A DNA stretch of 64,000 nucleotides from JAJPKK01 sp963824905 (GCA_963824905.1 CAWGRH010000013.1:124001-188000); one strand, 5' to 3'. Numbered from the stretch's first letter, positions 1 to 10,292 are shown. Program-made: numbers and translations. The notes: generated by a model from the sequence alone, not told the origin.

Positions 1-45
1 CAAATGCAGGCGTGCGTGGTCAATTTCCGGCGGTGCCGGACGAGT

Positions 46-438
46 TCACGCGCTCTGCGGAGGCGCTCGCGATCGATAAGATATGGAGGGAGGCGGCTCT
101 GGTAAGTCTGCCGTCGTGGCCCACGACAGTGCACGGCCCGCCGGATGCACGACCGGCAACGCGATCCGCGACGGCGGGGGCGCCATCGCGACCATGCATC
201 CGAGCGAGCAGCAATCGATGCAGTGTTTGGCGGCATCCTGGTCGCCGGACTGCGGCACGGTTGCCGGGTTGCCCGCGTGGCAAATGACGTTGAACGGATC
301 GGTGACTGCGTCGGCCGCCGCGCGTGCGGCGACGAAGCTCGCGACCAGCGTAGAAAGGGCAACGGCCAGCGCCGCCGCAAATGCAACGGCACGCCGCGTC
401 GAGAAGCGCTGAACAAAGTCGGTGCGCAAGACATTCAC
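46..438 (-). CDS. DUF2946-like small exported/membrane protein
   Basis: This 130-residue protein has one hydrophobic segment near the N-terminus (about residues 17-42, Ala/Val rich), which could be a signal peptide or anchor. A cysteine-rich stretch, HCIDCCSLGC, lies near residue 75 and a Pro-rich tail follows. This layout resembles the DUF2946 family of small proteins often found near metal-handling genes; the assignment rests on layout and the Cys cluster, not on a search. Translation appears to begin at a GTG behind GGCGGG. The next gene upstream on this strand is arsenate reductase, so a metal or metalloid role is possible but only inferred. Confidence 0.55.
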   Translation of the reverse strand: MNVLRTDFVQRFSTRRAVAFAAALAVALSTLVASFVAARAAADAVTDPFNVICHAGNPATVPQSGDQDAAKHCIDCCSLGCMVAMAPPPSRIALPVVHPAGRALSWATTADLPEPPPSISYRSRAPPQSA

Positions 439-538
439 CCCGCCGTGAGTTTAAGGCGGAGGCATCGACGGGTCCATGCGTCCCGGCGCTTTACGGGCAA
501 TCTGTTCGCGACTGTGGCGCCGCACCCACACTCTCTTT

Positions 539-886
539 TCAGAGAATTTCGTTCAAACGCTCCGGCGGGCGGCACAAACGCGTGCCCTTTTCCGTCTGCA
601 CGACCGGCCGCTCGATCAAGATCGGATGCTCGTGCATCGCCGCTATGAGGGCGGCATCGGAGAGCTTGGGGTCGTCGAGCCCGAACTCCTCATAGGGCGT
701 GCCCTTGCGGCGCAGAAGCGCGCGCGGCTTCAATCCCATCGCCTTGAGGACGCCGCGGATTGCGGCGGCACTCGGCGGCGTCTTCACGTAATCAACGACC
801 TCGGGCGAGATGCCGGCGGCGCGGATCGCGTCCAGCACCTTGCGCGAGGTCGCGCATTTCGGGTTGTGCCAGATGGTGACCGTCAC
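539..886 (-). CDS. arsC: Arsenate reductase, glutaredoxin-type (ArsC/YffB family)
   Basis: This 115-residue thioredoxin-fold protein has the ArsC signature HNPKCATSRK at residues 7-16, with Cys11 as the catalytic cysteine. The C-terminal part has IERPVV followed by arginines, as expected for the oxyanion-binding half of the fold. The length fits the family (112-140 residues). The predicted reaction is glutathione/glutaredoxin-dependent reduction of arsenate to arsenite in the cytoplasm. No arsR, arsB or acr3 gene is adjacent, so this may be a housekeeping ArsC/Spx-like reductase rather than part of an ars resistance operon. Confidence 0.85.
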   Translation of the reverse strand: MTVTIWHNPKCATSRKVLDAIRAAGISPEVVDYVKTPPSAAAIRGVLKAMGLKPRALLRRKGTPYEEFGLDDPKLSDAALIAAMHEHPILIERPVVQTEKGTRLCRPPERLNEIL

Positions 887-929
887 GCCGCCGTCCTCAG
901 CAATTACACCCGATGCGCCGGTCAGGCCG

Positions 930-1526
930 TCACTGCGGCGGGGGCGGGGGATCGGTCGCGGCCGGCGCCGCGGCGGGCCGTCGGGCGCGCGCTGTGCGTG
1001 CGGGCGGGGCCGACGGCTCGGAGCCGCAGCGCACCAGCACCATGATGCCGTAGCGCCCGGCGACCTCGGGGTCGACCCATTTCAGCACCAGCACCTTGCC
1101 GTCGAAGGACAGCACTTCGCGGTCGTCATTGCCTTTGGGGGTCGGTCCCGGGCCGATATAGGTCTTGTTCTCGTAGCTCGCCTTGATCGTCATATCGACC
1201 TTGGCGGGATTGTCGTGACCCAGCATCAGCACGCCACCCGAAGCCGAGCGCTCGATGTCGTAGGGCTGATTGCATCCGGCCCGCGCGGCGGCCTCGGTGC
1301 GACCGCGGTCGGCGTCACGATGATAGGCGGAATAGCCCCAGCGGCCGGTGATCTCGTCGGCGCGCAGGCTCGGCGGCGGCAGCGGCGTCGCCGGCGGGGC
1401 GTCGGGAGTCGACGAGGCGAACGGGTTCAGGCTCGAGAACGTGTTGTTGGTCGAGGAACAGGACGCGAGCATCACCGCAGCGGTCCCGACGAGGGACGCA
1501 GTGACGAGATGGCGCATGCGAAGCAT
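930..1526 (-). CDS. Hypothetical lipoprotein with Pro/Ala-rich tail
   Basis: The start chosen is the ATG preceded by GGGAGGAGA, nine codons inside the longest frame; it gives 198 residues. A lipoprotein signal follows (MLRMRHLV, a hydrophobic stretch, then the lipobox LASC), so the mature protein should be lipidated on Cys and held in the membrane. The core (about residues 50-165) starts with ITGRWG and contains two spaced cysteines (AGCNQ and LVRCG) that could pair. The last 30 residues are Pro/Ala/Arg rich. I do not recognise a named family. It is monocistronic on the minus strand between arsC and a GlcG-like gene. Confidence 0.6.
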   Translation of the reverse strand: MLRMRHLVTASLVGTAAVMLASCSSTNNTFSSLNPFASSTPDAPPATPLPPPSLRADEITGRWGYSAYHRDADRGRTEAAARAGCNQPYDIERSASGGVLMLGHDNPAKVDMTIKASYENKTYIGPGPTPKGNDDREVLSFDGKVLVLKWVDPEVAGRYGIMVLVRCGSEPSAPPARTARARRPAAAPAATDPPPPPQ

Positions 1527-1744
1527 GGGTGTCTCCTCCCAACCACGCAACAAATCCAGGCGAATTCGACACCGGTTCGCCGCCGGACGTGGCGGGCTAT
1601 CGTAAGCGGTAACGTTAAGATTCTGCTGAATCCCTCTAATCTCCCGGTCACTGTGCGTGGCCTTTGCGGCAAGCGCAAGGTCGGAGCGCCGATTGTGCTG
1701 CGGTGCACTATATCATCATACCGTCACACGCGGCCATGGCGACT

Positions 1745-2230
1745 TCATGGCGCCGCCCCTTCCTTGACGTTGATGCGCGCCATCGTCTCCGGATCGGTAA
1801 AATCGCCGCAGGCCTTGTGCCCGGCGGCGTGAATGCCGGCGATGGCGCAGACATCGTCCATCTCGCCGGAATCCCCGGTGACGCCGATCGCCCCGATCAC
1901 CTCGCCGGTGACGTCGCGAATGAGTTGCCCGCCGGCTTCGAGGAACATCGGGCCGTCGGCCAAGGCGATCAGATTCTCCATGAACACCGGCTTCTCGCGC
2001 TGCTTCTGCAGCACCATGCGCGACGGCCGGCCCATGGAGAGCGCGGCATAGGCTTTGCCGTAGGCGACCTCGAAGCGCAGCATCGCGCAGCCGTCCTGCT
2101 TGAGCGCCGCCTTGAGCCGGCCGCCGGCGTCGAGCACAACCGCGGTGAGCGGCCGCAGCTTGCGCTGCTTCGCCGCGGCGAAGCAGGCATTGATGATGGT
2201 CATGGCCTCGTCGAGGCTGATGGCGCGCAT
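1745..2230 (-). CDS. GlcG/HbpS-family (DUF336) small protein
   Basis: This 161-residue protein matches the GlcG/HbpS fold. It has an N-terminal helix MRAISLDEAMTIINAC, a VVLDAGGRLKA strand-turn, the AYGKAYAAL helix, a GGQLIRD turn and the GAIGVTGDSGEMDDVCAIAGIHA block. Members bind heme or sit in oxidation operons; the exact role here is unknown. It is transcribed divergently from the solute-binding protein gene that begins 64 bp away, so the two may share a control region. The length fits the family (about 135-165 residues). Confidence 0.8.
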   Translation of the reverse strand: MRAISLDEAMTIINACFAAAKQRKLRPLTAVVLDAGGRLKAALKQDGCAMLRFEVAYGKAYAALSMGRPSRMVLQKQREKPVFMENLIALADGPMFLEAGGQLIRDVTGEVIGAIGVTGDSGEMDDVCAIAGIHAAGHKACGDFTDPETMARINVKEGAAP

Positions 2231-2294
2231 TCCGGTCGGTCTCCGAAAGATGGTAGGTTGGCCGCACTCAAGGCAGGAAACGCAGAGGTGTCAA

Positions 2295-3296
2295 ATGCTC
2301 CCCGTCGATTGGTCCGTCACCGCGAGGATCGCGGCCGTCATGCTGTTGTCGGCGGCGATCGCATCGCCGGCGGGTGCGCAGACGCTCAAGGTCAACACCT
2401 TCCCCAACGCCAAGTCGCTGCCGGACTTCGTCGGCGTCGCCAAGGGCTTCTTCGCGAAGTACGGGCTGACCGTCGAGGTCGAGCACACCGAGAGCTCGCA
2501 GGCCCAGCGTGACGGGCTTGCCGCCGGCCGCTTCCAGATCGCGCAGGCCGCCCTCGACAACGCGGTCGCCATGATCGAGGTGGCGAAGCGCGACGTCGTC
2601 ATCGTGTCCGGCGGCGACAGCGGGATGAACGAGTTCATGGTCCAGCCCGGGATCGGCTCCTTCGCCGACCTCAAGGGCAAGACCCTCATCGTCGATGCAC
2701 CCGACACCGCCTATGCGCTGCAGGCGAAGAAGCTCCTCCTGCGCAGCGGGCTCGTCGACGGGCGCGACTATACGGTGAAGCCGATCGGTGCGGTCGTCTA
2801 TCGCTACAAGGCGATGATCTCGGACCCCTCGAATGCGGCGAGCATCCTCAACCTGCCATTCACGGTCGAGGCGAAGGCCAAAGGATTGAAGAGCCTCGGG
2901 GGCATGGTCGAGCTCCTCGGTCCCTATCAGGCGTCGGGTGCCTTCGTGATGAGGCCATGGGCGCGCGAGCACGGCGCCGAGCTCGAGAAGTACCTCGCGG
3001 CCTACATCCAGTCGGTGCGTTGGATCCGCGATCCCGCGCACCGGGCGGAGGCGGTCGATCTCATGATCGACAAGCTCAAGCTCGACCGTGGAATCGCCGA
3101 GCAGACCTATGACCTCCTGATCGATCCGGTCTCGGGCTTCACCCCGGACGCCAAATTCGACGTCGAAGGTTTCCGCAACATGCTGGCGCTGCGCGCCGAG
3201 ATCGAGCGCAAGCCGGGGACGGAGGCGGTGGCGCCGGAGCGCTACGTCGACTTGCACTATTACGACGCGGCGTCGAAACTCGTCGGCGGCCCGTGA
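2295..3296 (+). CDS. ABC-type substrate-binding protein, NMT1/SsuA-like
   Basis: The start chosen is the ATG behind GAGGTG; upstream in-frame codons lack signal-peptide character. The 333-residue product opens with a signal peptide (hydrophobic stretch to ASPAGAQ) and continues TLKVNTFPNAKSLPDF, typical of NMT1/THI5 and SsuA-like periplasmic receptors, with a GIGSFADLKGKTLIVDAP motif near residue 130. Its ligand cannot be read from the sequence; the family binds sulfonates, nitrate, taurine or pyrimidine precursors. No permease or ATPase gene is adjacent. Its TGA stop overlaps the GTG start of the desaturase gene by 4 nt, so translational coupling is likely. Confidence 0.8.
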   Translation: MLPVDWSVTARIAAVMLLSAAIASPAGAQTLKVNTFPNAKSLPDFVGVAKGFFAKYGLTVEVEHTESSQAQRDGLAAGRFQIAQAALDNAVAMIEVAKRDVVIVSGGDSGMNEFMVQPGIGSFADLKGKTLIVDAPDTAYALQAKKLLLRSGLVDGRDYTVKPIGAVVYRYKAMISDPSNAASILNLPFTVEAKAKGLKSLGGMVELLGPYQASGAFVMRPWAREHGAELEKYLAAYIQSVRWIRDPAHRAEAVDLMIDKLKLDRGIAEQTYDLLIDPVSGFTPDAKFDVEGFRNMLALRAEIERKPGTEAVAPERYVDLHYYDAASKLVGGP

Positions 3297-4270
3297 CGCA
3301 GGCGGCCGAGCCGGCAGGCCGCAACATGAGCCTGTTCGCGCTCGACCCGCGGCGGACGCGCTGGAAGCGCGACAATGTCTACGCCTTCGTCGGCATCCAC
3401 CTCGTGGCCGCGCTCGCGGTGTTTCCGTATTTCTTCAGCTGGACGGGGGTCGTGCTGCTGATCGCCGGCATTTATGTGTTCGGCGCTCTCGGCATCAATC
3501 TCTGCTACCATCGCCTGCTCAGCCACCGCAGCTTCGACTGCCCGCGCTGGCTCGTGCGGTGCCTCGTCGTTCTCGGCGTCTGCAATGTGCAGGACTCGCC
3601 GCCGCATTGGGTCGCAGTGCACCGCAAGCACCACCACCACACCGACGACGAGGACGATCCGCACAGCCCGCTGGTGAGCTTCTTCTGGGCTCACATGGGA
3701 TGGCTGCTGGTGCGGATGGAAAGCATGGATCGCAAGGCGCTGATCGCGCGCCATGCCCGCGACATCATCGATGATCCGTTTTGTGCGTGGTTCGAATGGT
3801 GCCATCGCTGGATCAAGGTCGCGCTGGCGACGTGGGCCGTCTATTTCATCGGCGGCTTCGCCTTCGTCCTTGTTTCGCGCGGCTCGTTAGCGCAAGCGCT
3901 GCAGTTCGGTCTGAGCCTCGTCGTGTGGGGCGCGGCGCTCCGCACCGTCGCAGTGTGGCACATCACGTGGTCGATCAATTCGGCGACCCATCTGTGGGGC
4001 TATCGCAACTATCCGACCCGCGACCTGAGCCGCAACAACGGGTATCTGGCGCTCCTCACCCACGGCGAAAGCTGGCACAACAACCATCATGCCGACCCGC
4101 GCTCGGCGCGGCACGGGCATCGTTGGTGGGAGCTCGATACGACCTTCCTGATCATCCGGCTGCTCATGTGGCTCGGGCTCGCAACGAATGTCGCGCTCCC
4201 GTCGCCGGCGTTGGTGAAACCGGCGCGAGAAGTTTATCCGGATGCCGCCGAGCAAAAATCGCCGGGCTGA
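3293..4270 (+). CDS. Acyl-CoA/fatty-acid desaturase, membrane di-iron type
   Basis: This 325-residue integral membrane desaturase carries the three histidine boxes that bind the di-iron centre: HRLLSH, HRKHHHH and HNNHHAD. The hydrophobic segments before box 1 and between boxes 2 and 3 fit the standard topology. It should insert a double bond in acyl chains at the inner membrane using an external electron donor. The GTG start overlaps the preceding TGA in a GTGA junction; an internal ATG at 3326 is an alternative. The pairing with a solute-binding protein is unusual. Confidence 0.88.
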   Translation: MTQAAEPAGRNMSLFALDPRRTRWKRDNVYAFVGIHLVAALAVFPYFFSWTGVVLLIAGIYVFGALGINLCYHRLLSHRSFDCPRWLVRCLVVLGVCNVQDSPPHWVAVHRKHHHHTDDEDDPHSPLVSFFWAHMGWLLVRMESMDRKALIARHARDIIDDPFCAWFEWCHRWIKVALATWAVYFIGGFAFVLVSRGSLAQALQFGLSLVVWGAALRTVAVWHITWSINSATHLWGYRNYPTRDLSRNNGYLALLTHGESWHNNHHADPRSARHGHRWWELDTTFLIIRLLMWLGLATNVALPSPALVKPAREVYPDAAEQKSPG

Positions 4271-4360
4271 CCAAGCCGGCAGATCTCGCGTCGCGACGCT
4301 TCCAGGCTTGTCGATCCGGCTCGGCGAGCTCGATTGAGGTTTTGCCGCGCCCGACCGCGG

Positions 4361-4825
4361 TCACCTCGCCGCCGAGATCTGCACGTTGACCCCATCGGGG
4401 TCCTTGATGTGCTGGCCGGCCAAATCGCCCTGCAGCACCGTCGCGCCGCGCTGCTGAAGATAGCGTGTCACCGCTTCCTTGTTGTAGTGCGGTATTCCGA
4501 TCGAGAAGTGATCGATCTTTCCGGCAGAACCTTGATTGTTGAAGGACACCAACACGCGGCCGTTGCCGACCCGGACGATTCCCTGCGGCTTGTCCTCGCT
4601 CACCACCGTGAAGCCGAACATCTTCTGGTAGAAATCGACGGAGCGCTGCAGGTTCGCAACCTGGATGCTGACATGGTCGATGTTCGCCGCCTTGAAGTCG
4701 GCCTCTTCCTGGGCAGTCGCAGCCGTACCGCTCGCGGCCAGCAGGGCGAGGCCGCGAACGAGGTCCCGGCGATTGAGCGATCCCTTCTCGAAACGGGCCA
4801 AGAGATCGGAAATGATCGTTTCCAT
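4361..4825 (-). CDS. VOC-family (glyoxalase-like) protein with possible Tat leader
   Basis: This 154-residue protein starts with a leader containing LNRRDLVRGLALLAAS, a twin-arginine-like signal. A single vicinal-oxygen-chelate domain follows, from IDHVSIQVANLQRSVDFYQ to the C-terminal IKDPDGVNVQIS. A second half-domain starts near KIDHFSIGI, so it is one complete betaalphabetabetabeta pair. The substrate is unknown; VOC proteins include dioxygenases, isomerases and antibiotic-binding proteins. The leader implies a periplasmic location. It is convergent with the desaturase and divergent from groESL. Confidence 0.75.
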   Translation of the reverse strand: METIISDLLARFEKGSLNRRDLVRGLALLAASGTAATAQEEADFKAANIDHVSIQVANLQRSVDFYQKMFGFTVVSEDKPQGIVRVGNGRVLVSFNNQGSAGKIDHFSIGIPHYNKEAVTRYLQQRGATVLQGDLAGQHIKDPDGVNVQISAAR

Positions 4826-4912
4826 GCGGGCTTCCTTTCACGCGAAAGAACAAACGACCCGGATTATAGGGCATCAGCGGCGACTTTCTTGCCCCAAACG
4901 ATGCCCGAGTTC

Positions 4913-4940
4913 TTGACAGGCACGCGCACAGGCCATATTT
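4913..4940 (+). promoter_or_regulatory. Predicted sigma-70-type promoter of groESL
   Basis: A perfect TTGACA at 4913-4918 is followed after about 16 bp by an AT-rich hexamer (ATATTT, 4935-4940). It lies immediately upstream of the CIRCE operator, the standard arrangement for HrcA-repressed groESL. The -10 element is approximate. Confidence 0.6.
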
Positions 4941-4949
4941 CCGCGGCCA

Positions 4950-4976
4950 TTGGCACTCTTTGCGATCGAGTGCTAA
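4950..4976 (+). promoter_or_regulatory. CIRCE operator (HrcA binding site)
   Basis: TTGGCACTC, a 9-bp spacer and GAGTGCTAA form the CIRCE inverted repeat, with one mismatch (G for A) in the left arm relative to the consensus TTAGCACTC-N9-GAGTGCTAA. It lies between the promoter and groES, so the heat-shock repressor HrcA is expected to control groESL. The hrcA gene is not in this window. Confidence 0.93.
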
Positions 4977-5033
4977 CACCCCTGCTGCATTGCACAATCG
5001 CCGCTCGACGCGGCCTTCCAAATGGATCCTCGC

Positions 5034-5330
5034 ATGGCAAAATCCAAGTTCCGCCCGCTCCATGACCGTGTGGTCGTGAAACGCATCAATCCCGAAGCCA
5101 AGACCAAGGGCGGGATCATCATCCCCGACACCGCCCGCGAGAAGCCGCAGCAGGGCGAGGTCGTCGCTGTCGGCCCCGGCGGGCGCGATGAGGCGGGCAA
5201 GCTGATCCCGATCGACGTCAAGGTCGGCGACAAGGTTCTGTTCGGCAAGTGGTCCGGCACCGAGGTGGTGCTCGAGGGCGACGAGCTCCTCATCATGAAG
5301 GAATCCGACGTGATGGGCGTACTCGCCTGA
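5034..5330 (+). CDS. groES: Co-chaperonin GroES (Cpn10)
   Basis: The product is a 98-residue GroES starting MAKSKFRPLHDRVVV. An ATG four codons upstream is possible but gives an N-terminus atypical for the family. The mobile loop (EAKTKGGIIIPDTAREKPQ, about residues 18-36) that docks on GroEL and the roof region are present. It forms the heptameric lid of the GroEL chamber. It is the first gene of a CIRCE-controlled operon with groEL 83 bp downstream. Confidence 0.97.
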   Translation: MAKSKFRPLHDRVVVKRINPEAKTKGGIIIPDTAREKPQQGEVVAVGPGGRDEAGKLIPIDVKVGDKVLFGKWSGTEVVLEGDELLIMKESDVMGVLA

Positions 5331-5413
5331 CGGCTCGGTAATTCGACGGCCGCGAGCATGTTCTCGAACGTGTCGACGAGCGGCAGAAATCCAGAACAAT
5401 CAGGAGTAAGCAG

Positions 5414-7063
<1,650 letters not shown>

Positions 7064-7091
7064 CGTCCGCGCCCCACGGAAGCGAAAGACG

Positions 7092-7119
7092 AAGAGCCGC
7101 CGCGAGGCGGCTCTTTTTT
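7092..7119 (+). terminator. Rho-independent terminator of groESL
   Basis: A perfect 10-bp stem AAGAGCCGCC/GGCGGCTCTT with a GCGA tetraloop runs straight into a T-run, 29 bp after the groEL stop codon. Confidence 0.95.
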
Positions 7120-7180
7120 GTGCGTGTCTACTCCCGCGTTATTGCGGGGCGCGCATCAGCGTGAACCCGGAATGACGAGC

Positions 7181-7618
7181 TCAATTCGTCTGCGTGCGGA
7201 ATCGCAAGGAGCGGCTGCCGCCGGTCAGCACCAGGGAGGAGCGCTCCATCCGCCAGTTGGTGATCTCGTTGAGCGCTGCGAGGAGGTCTTCGTCGGCGCG
7301 GGCGCGGTCCGGCGCGCATTGGCGGGTCGAGGCCTCGCCGGTGATGATGGTGACGGTGTCGCCGGCGACGATGAGTTGCGCCTTGACCGCATTGCACCAC
7401 AATTCGATCTCGGCGGAGCCGCCGTCACCGATGTCGAGGATCGGCACCTTCTTCGAGCCGCGCAGCGGCGCGGCGTCGAGCAGAAGCTCGCGCCCGAACG
7501 GGAACGCCTCGGCCTGCGCCTTCGCCGGCGGCACAAGCGTCGGCGCGACAAGCACCGCAAGAAGCGATGCGGTAAGGACAGGCCCAACGAAGCGGCTGCG
7601 CAACGTGGTCACTTTCAT
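7181..7618 (-). CDS. Exported META-domain (HslJ-like) protein
   Basis: The internal ATG giving MKVTTLRSRF is chosen because a signal peptide starts there and ends near PPAKAQA; an ATG five codons upstream is possible. The product has about 145 residues. The C-terminal half (VTIITGEASTRQCAPDRA then LNEITNWRMERSSLVLTGG) resembles the META domain of HslJ and related secreted proteins. Two cysteines (LWCNAV and RQCAP) could form a disulfide. Function is unknown; HslJ relatives are linked to envelope stress. It is convergent with groEL. Confidence 0.65.
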   Translation of the reverse strand: MKVTTLRSRFVGPVLTASLLAVLVAPTLVPPAKAQAEAFPFGRELLLDAAPLRGSKKVPILDIGDGGSAEIELWCNAVKAQLIVAGDTVTIITGEASTRQCAPDRARADEDLLAALNEITNWRMERSSLVLTGGSRSLRFRTQTN

Positions 7619-7881
7619 TCCAGGCTCTCTCATTCTCTCGTCGCGGCCCCCGACCGCGCGTCATACAAAAGCAAAAAGCGGCAACGCCATGACGTGACCC
7701 GCCGCATCGGTCTTCTACCGGCCGGCGAGCGGGAATTCCAGGGAGGCCTGGAGCCGCACGCCGGCTTACTTTAAGGCGAGTCTCGACCTGCCGAAGGCGG
7801 TGTGACTCGCGCGGCGCGAGGAGCTATTGGTCGACACGCTGCCGGCGCTGCCGATTTCGGCGGCAAAGCATGGGGACATTG

Positions 7882-8994
7882 ATGTCGGTTCGCATCGGTT
7901 TTCGCGTCGCACTGCTCGCCCTGCTTGGCGCCTTCGTGCCGGGACATCCGCTCACCGCGCAGCCGTCTCCCGCCGAGGTCCAGGCGATCCGCAGCGCCTG
8001 CCGAAGCGATTTCATCTCGCATTGCATGGGTGTCCAGCCCGGCGGCCGCGAAGCGTTGGAATGCCTCGCGGGCCATGCCCCGCAACTGTCGGCGGCCTGC
8101 GGCGCGGCGATTAGCGCGGTGACGGCCAAATCCGATGCGCCGAAACCCGATACGGCGAAGCCTGTTCCGCAGAAGGCCGAGGCGGAGAAGGCGAATGCGC
8201 AGCCGGAGACTGCGGTGACAGCGGAGTCGCCGGCAACCACCGCTCCGGCTGCAGAGCAGTCGCCGCAGCAGGAGCTCGCAGCGGTGAGCAAGGTGTGCAC
8301 GCTGAGCGACGTCGCCGCCCATTGCTCGTTCATCGCTCCCAACAATCCCGAGTTGGTGCTCTGCCTCAGGGCCAATGCCGCGGACCTTTCGCCAGCCTGC
8401 CATGCGGTGGTGACCGGCCTTGCCGCCGCGCCTCCTGAAGCGACGCCGCCTGCCACACCGCCAGCGGCGGCGGCATCGCCTGCAGCGGTTGCGGTGCCCG
8501 CCGAATCCCCACCGCCTGCGGCGGTCGCAACTCCATCCACGCCAGCGGCGTCGCCTCCGCCAACCGCTGCGCCCGCGAGACGGCCGACCCAGCAGCAGAT
8601 CGGCGCCATCCGCGCTGCCTGCCGCTCCGATTTCATCTCGCACTGCTCGGGCGTTCAGCCCGGCGGGCCCGAGGCGCTGCAATGTCTCGAACGCAGCAAG
8701 GCCGAAGTCTCGTCGCGCTGCCGCACTGCACTGGCCGCAATCACGCCGAGAGCGCCGGCCGCGACCGCGCCGCCGCCAGCAGCCCAGCCGCCTTCACCAC
8801 CTGCCGAGAGCTTCACGATTCGACCGCTGCGTCCGCGCGAAGAGTTCGCGATCCTGCGGCTCTGTATCGAGGAGGCGCGCGACCTCTGCGGCGGCACTCC
8901 ACCAGGTGGCGGCCGCATCATCTCCTGCCTCGCGCGGAACGCCTCGCAGCTCTCCCCGCGGTGCCGTGCCGCCATGGATGAGGCGCGGAATTAG
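7882..8994 (+). CDS. Secreted protein with four cysteine-rich repeats and Pro/Ala linkers
   Basis: The start chosen is the second ATG, which has GGGGA five bases upstream; an ATG four codons earlier is possible. The 370-residue product has a signal peptide ending near HPLTAQ and four modules with the pattern C-x7/8-C-x12-C-x11-C: cysteines at about 40/48/61/73, 139/148/161/173, 247/255/268/280 and 328/336/349/361. Modules 1 and 3 are nearly identical (CRSDFISHC, GVQPGG). Linkers are long and rich in Ala and Pro. The modules resemble the Cys-rich GLG1-type repeat known from Golgi proteins and some proteobacterial secreted proteins. Function is unknown; a periplasmic, disulfide-bonded scaffold is a guess. 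Confidence 0.8.
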   Translation: MSVRIGFRVALLALLGAFVPGHPLTAQPSPAEVQAIRSACRSDFISHCMGVQPGGREALECLAGHAPQLSAACGAAISAVTAKSDAPKPDTAKPVPQKAEAEKANAQPETAVTAESPATTAPAAEQSPQQELAAVSKVCTLSDVAAHCSFIAPNNPELVLCLRANAADLSPACHAVVTGLAAAPPEATPPATPPAAAASPAAVAVPAESPPPAAVATPSTPAASPPPTAAPARRPTQQQIGAIRAACRSDFISHCSGVQPGGPEALQCLERSKAEVSSRCRTALAAITPRAPAATAPPPAAQPPSPPAESFTIRPLRPREEFAILRLCIEEARDLCGGTPPGGGRIISCLARNASQLSPRCRAAMDEARN

Positions 8995-9016
8995 GGACTG
9001 CCGCATTTCCCTCGAC

Positions 9017-9108
9017 GGTCATGGCCGGGCTTGTCCCGGCCACCCCGATTAGCATGGCACGGTCGTGCCCCATTGATCGGGGTCGCCGGGCCAAGCCCGG
9101 CGATGACC
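9017..9108. repeat. Intergenic long palindrome (GTCATGGCCGGG... family)
   Basis: GGTCATGGCCGGGC at the left end pairs with an imperfect copy of its reverse complement ending CCGGCGATGACC; inner arms CACCCCGAT and ATCGGGGTC also pair. It lies between two convergent genes and could act as a bidirectional terminator or REP-like element. The same motif recurs near 13030 and 46098. Confidence 0.65.
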
Positions 9109-9170
9109 GCAGTCGGTTGGCTGATCGCCGCGCATTCAAACAGCGACGGGCGCGCGGCGCGCCTCGCCCG

Positions 9171-10292
9171 CTACATCCGCTCTAGGATGGTGAGGCCGCG
9201 CAGGCGGTCGATCAGGTAGATGAGCCCGCGTTCGTCGACGGTGACGTCGTTACTCTGCACGCGGTCCGAGCCCTCCGCGACGTCCGGCATGAAATGCGCG
9301 ACCTCGCGTGGCGTATGCGGATTGGCGATGTCGATGATGCGCAGGCCGTGGGAGAACCAGGCGAACGGAATCTCGGTGCCGGTGACCTTCTCGCAGGGCT
9401 GATGACAGGCCGTCATCGTCGGCGAATTCTTGCCCTCGATGCCCTCGACCTGGAAGCTCGACACCGGCACGGGGCGGGTTTCGTCGGTGATGTCCACCAT
9501 CCACATGAAGGCCGGCGTCGCTTCCGCCGGGCGGAACACGTCCTCGTCGGCGACAACCAGATAGCGCCGTCCGCGGATGTCGAACGGGATCGGCAGCGCG
9601 GTGTGGGTCGGGCAAGCGAACGGCGGCGACCAGTCGAGCCCCGAGACGAGCTGCGGCTTCGACATGTCGTCGATGTCGAGAATGACGAAGCCGCCGAGCC
9701 AGTAGCTCGTGTAGAGCCGGTTGCCGAGGCGGAGCGGATGGTGGCAGCGATGGGCGGTCTTGTCCCAGGTCGGCTTCTCGCCGCCGCCGATCCATTGTCC
9801 CGGCATCCACCACCGTCCGACCTCGGTCGGCCGCACCGGATCCTTGAGGTCCAGGATCATGGCGACATTGCCGACATAACCGTCGAGCGTCGGCGACATG
9901 TAGGCGTAGCGGCCGTCGAAGTCGAAGCGGTGCACGCCCGTTCCCGAGGTGATCCAGCGCGAGATCAGGCTCGGCGAGGACGGCTTGCTGATGTCGTAGA
10001 TGCCGAGCCCGGGGCGGAATTCCGGCGGGATCGGGCGGGTGTCGGCGAAATTGGTCTCGTGGTTGACGATCATCAGCCCGTTGCCGACCCGCACCTTGTG
10101 GGAATGCGTGCCCTGCGGCATGGCGATCGCCGCAAGCTCTTTCGGGTTCTTCGGATCGCGGACGTCGATCACCGAGGTGCCGTGGGGGCTGCGCATGTGC
10201 GCGACATAGGCGATGTTGTTCTCGACCACGACCTGCCCGCCGCCGGCGCAATCGAAATAGCCGACCTCACGGATACCGACACCCGTCCCCAT
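9171..10292 (-). CDS. LVIVD-repeat beta-propeller protein
   Basis: The 373-residue protein is built of repeated beta-propeller blades with LVIVD-type cores: SVIDVRDPKNP, GIYDISKPSSP, MILDLKDPVRP, VILDIDDMSKP, MVDITDETRP and LRIIDIANPHTP. Each pairs a hydrophobic strand with a D-x-x-x-P turn. Conserved His/Cys residues (GTHSHKV, HRCHHPL, CHQPCEK) could bind a metal. No signal peptide is evident at the chosen ATG. Such proteins are usually surface or periplasmic and of unknown function, so the true start may lie elsewhere. It is transcribed away from the ABC exporter gene. Confidence 0.75.
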   Translation of the reverse strand: MGTGVGIREVGYFDCAGGGQVVVENNIAYVAHMRSPHGTSVIDVRDPKNPKELAAIAMPQGTHSHKVRVGNGLMIVNHETNFADTRPIPPEFRPGLGIYDISKPSSPSLISRWITSGTGVHRFDFDGRYAYMSPTLDGYVGNVAMILDLKDPVRPTEVGRWWMPGQWIGGGEKPTWDKTAHRCHHPLRLGNRLYTSYWLGGFVILDIDDMSKPQLVSGLDWSPPFACPTHTALPIPFDIRGRRYLVVADEDVFRPAEATPAFMWMVDITDETRPVPVSSFQVEGIEGKNSPTMTACHQPCEKVTGTEIPFAWFSHGLRIIDIANPHTPREVAHFMPDVAEGSDRVQSNDVTVDERGLIYLIDRLRGLTILERM

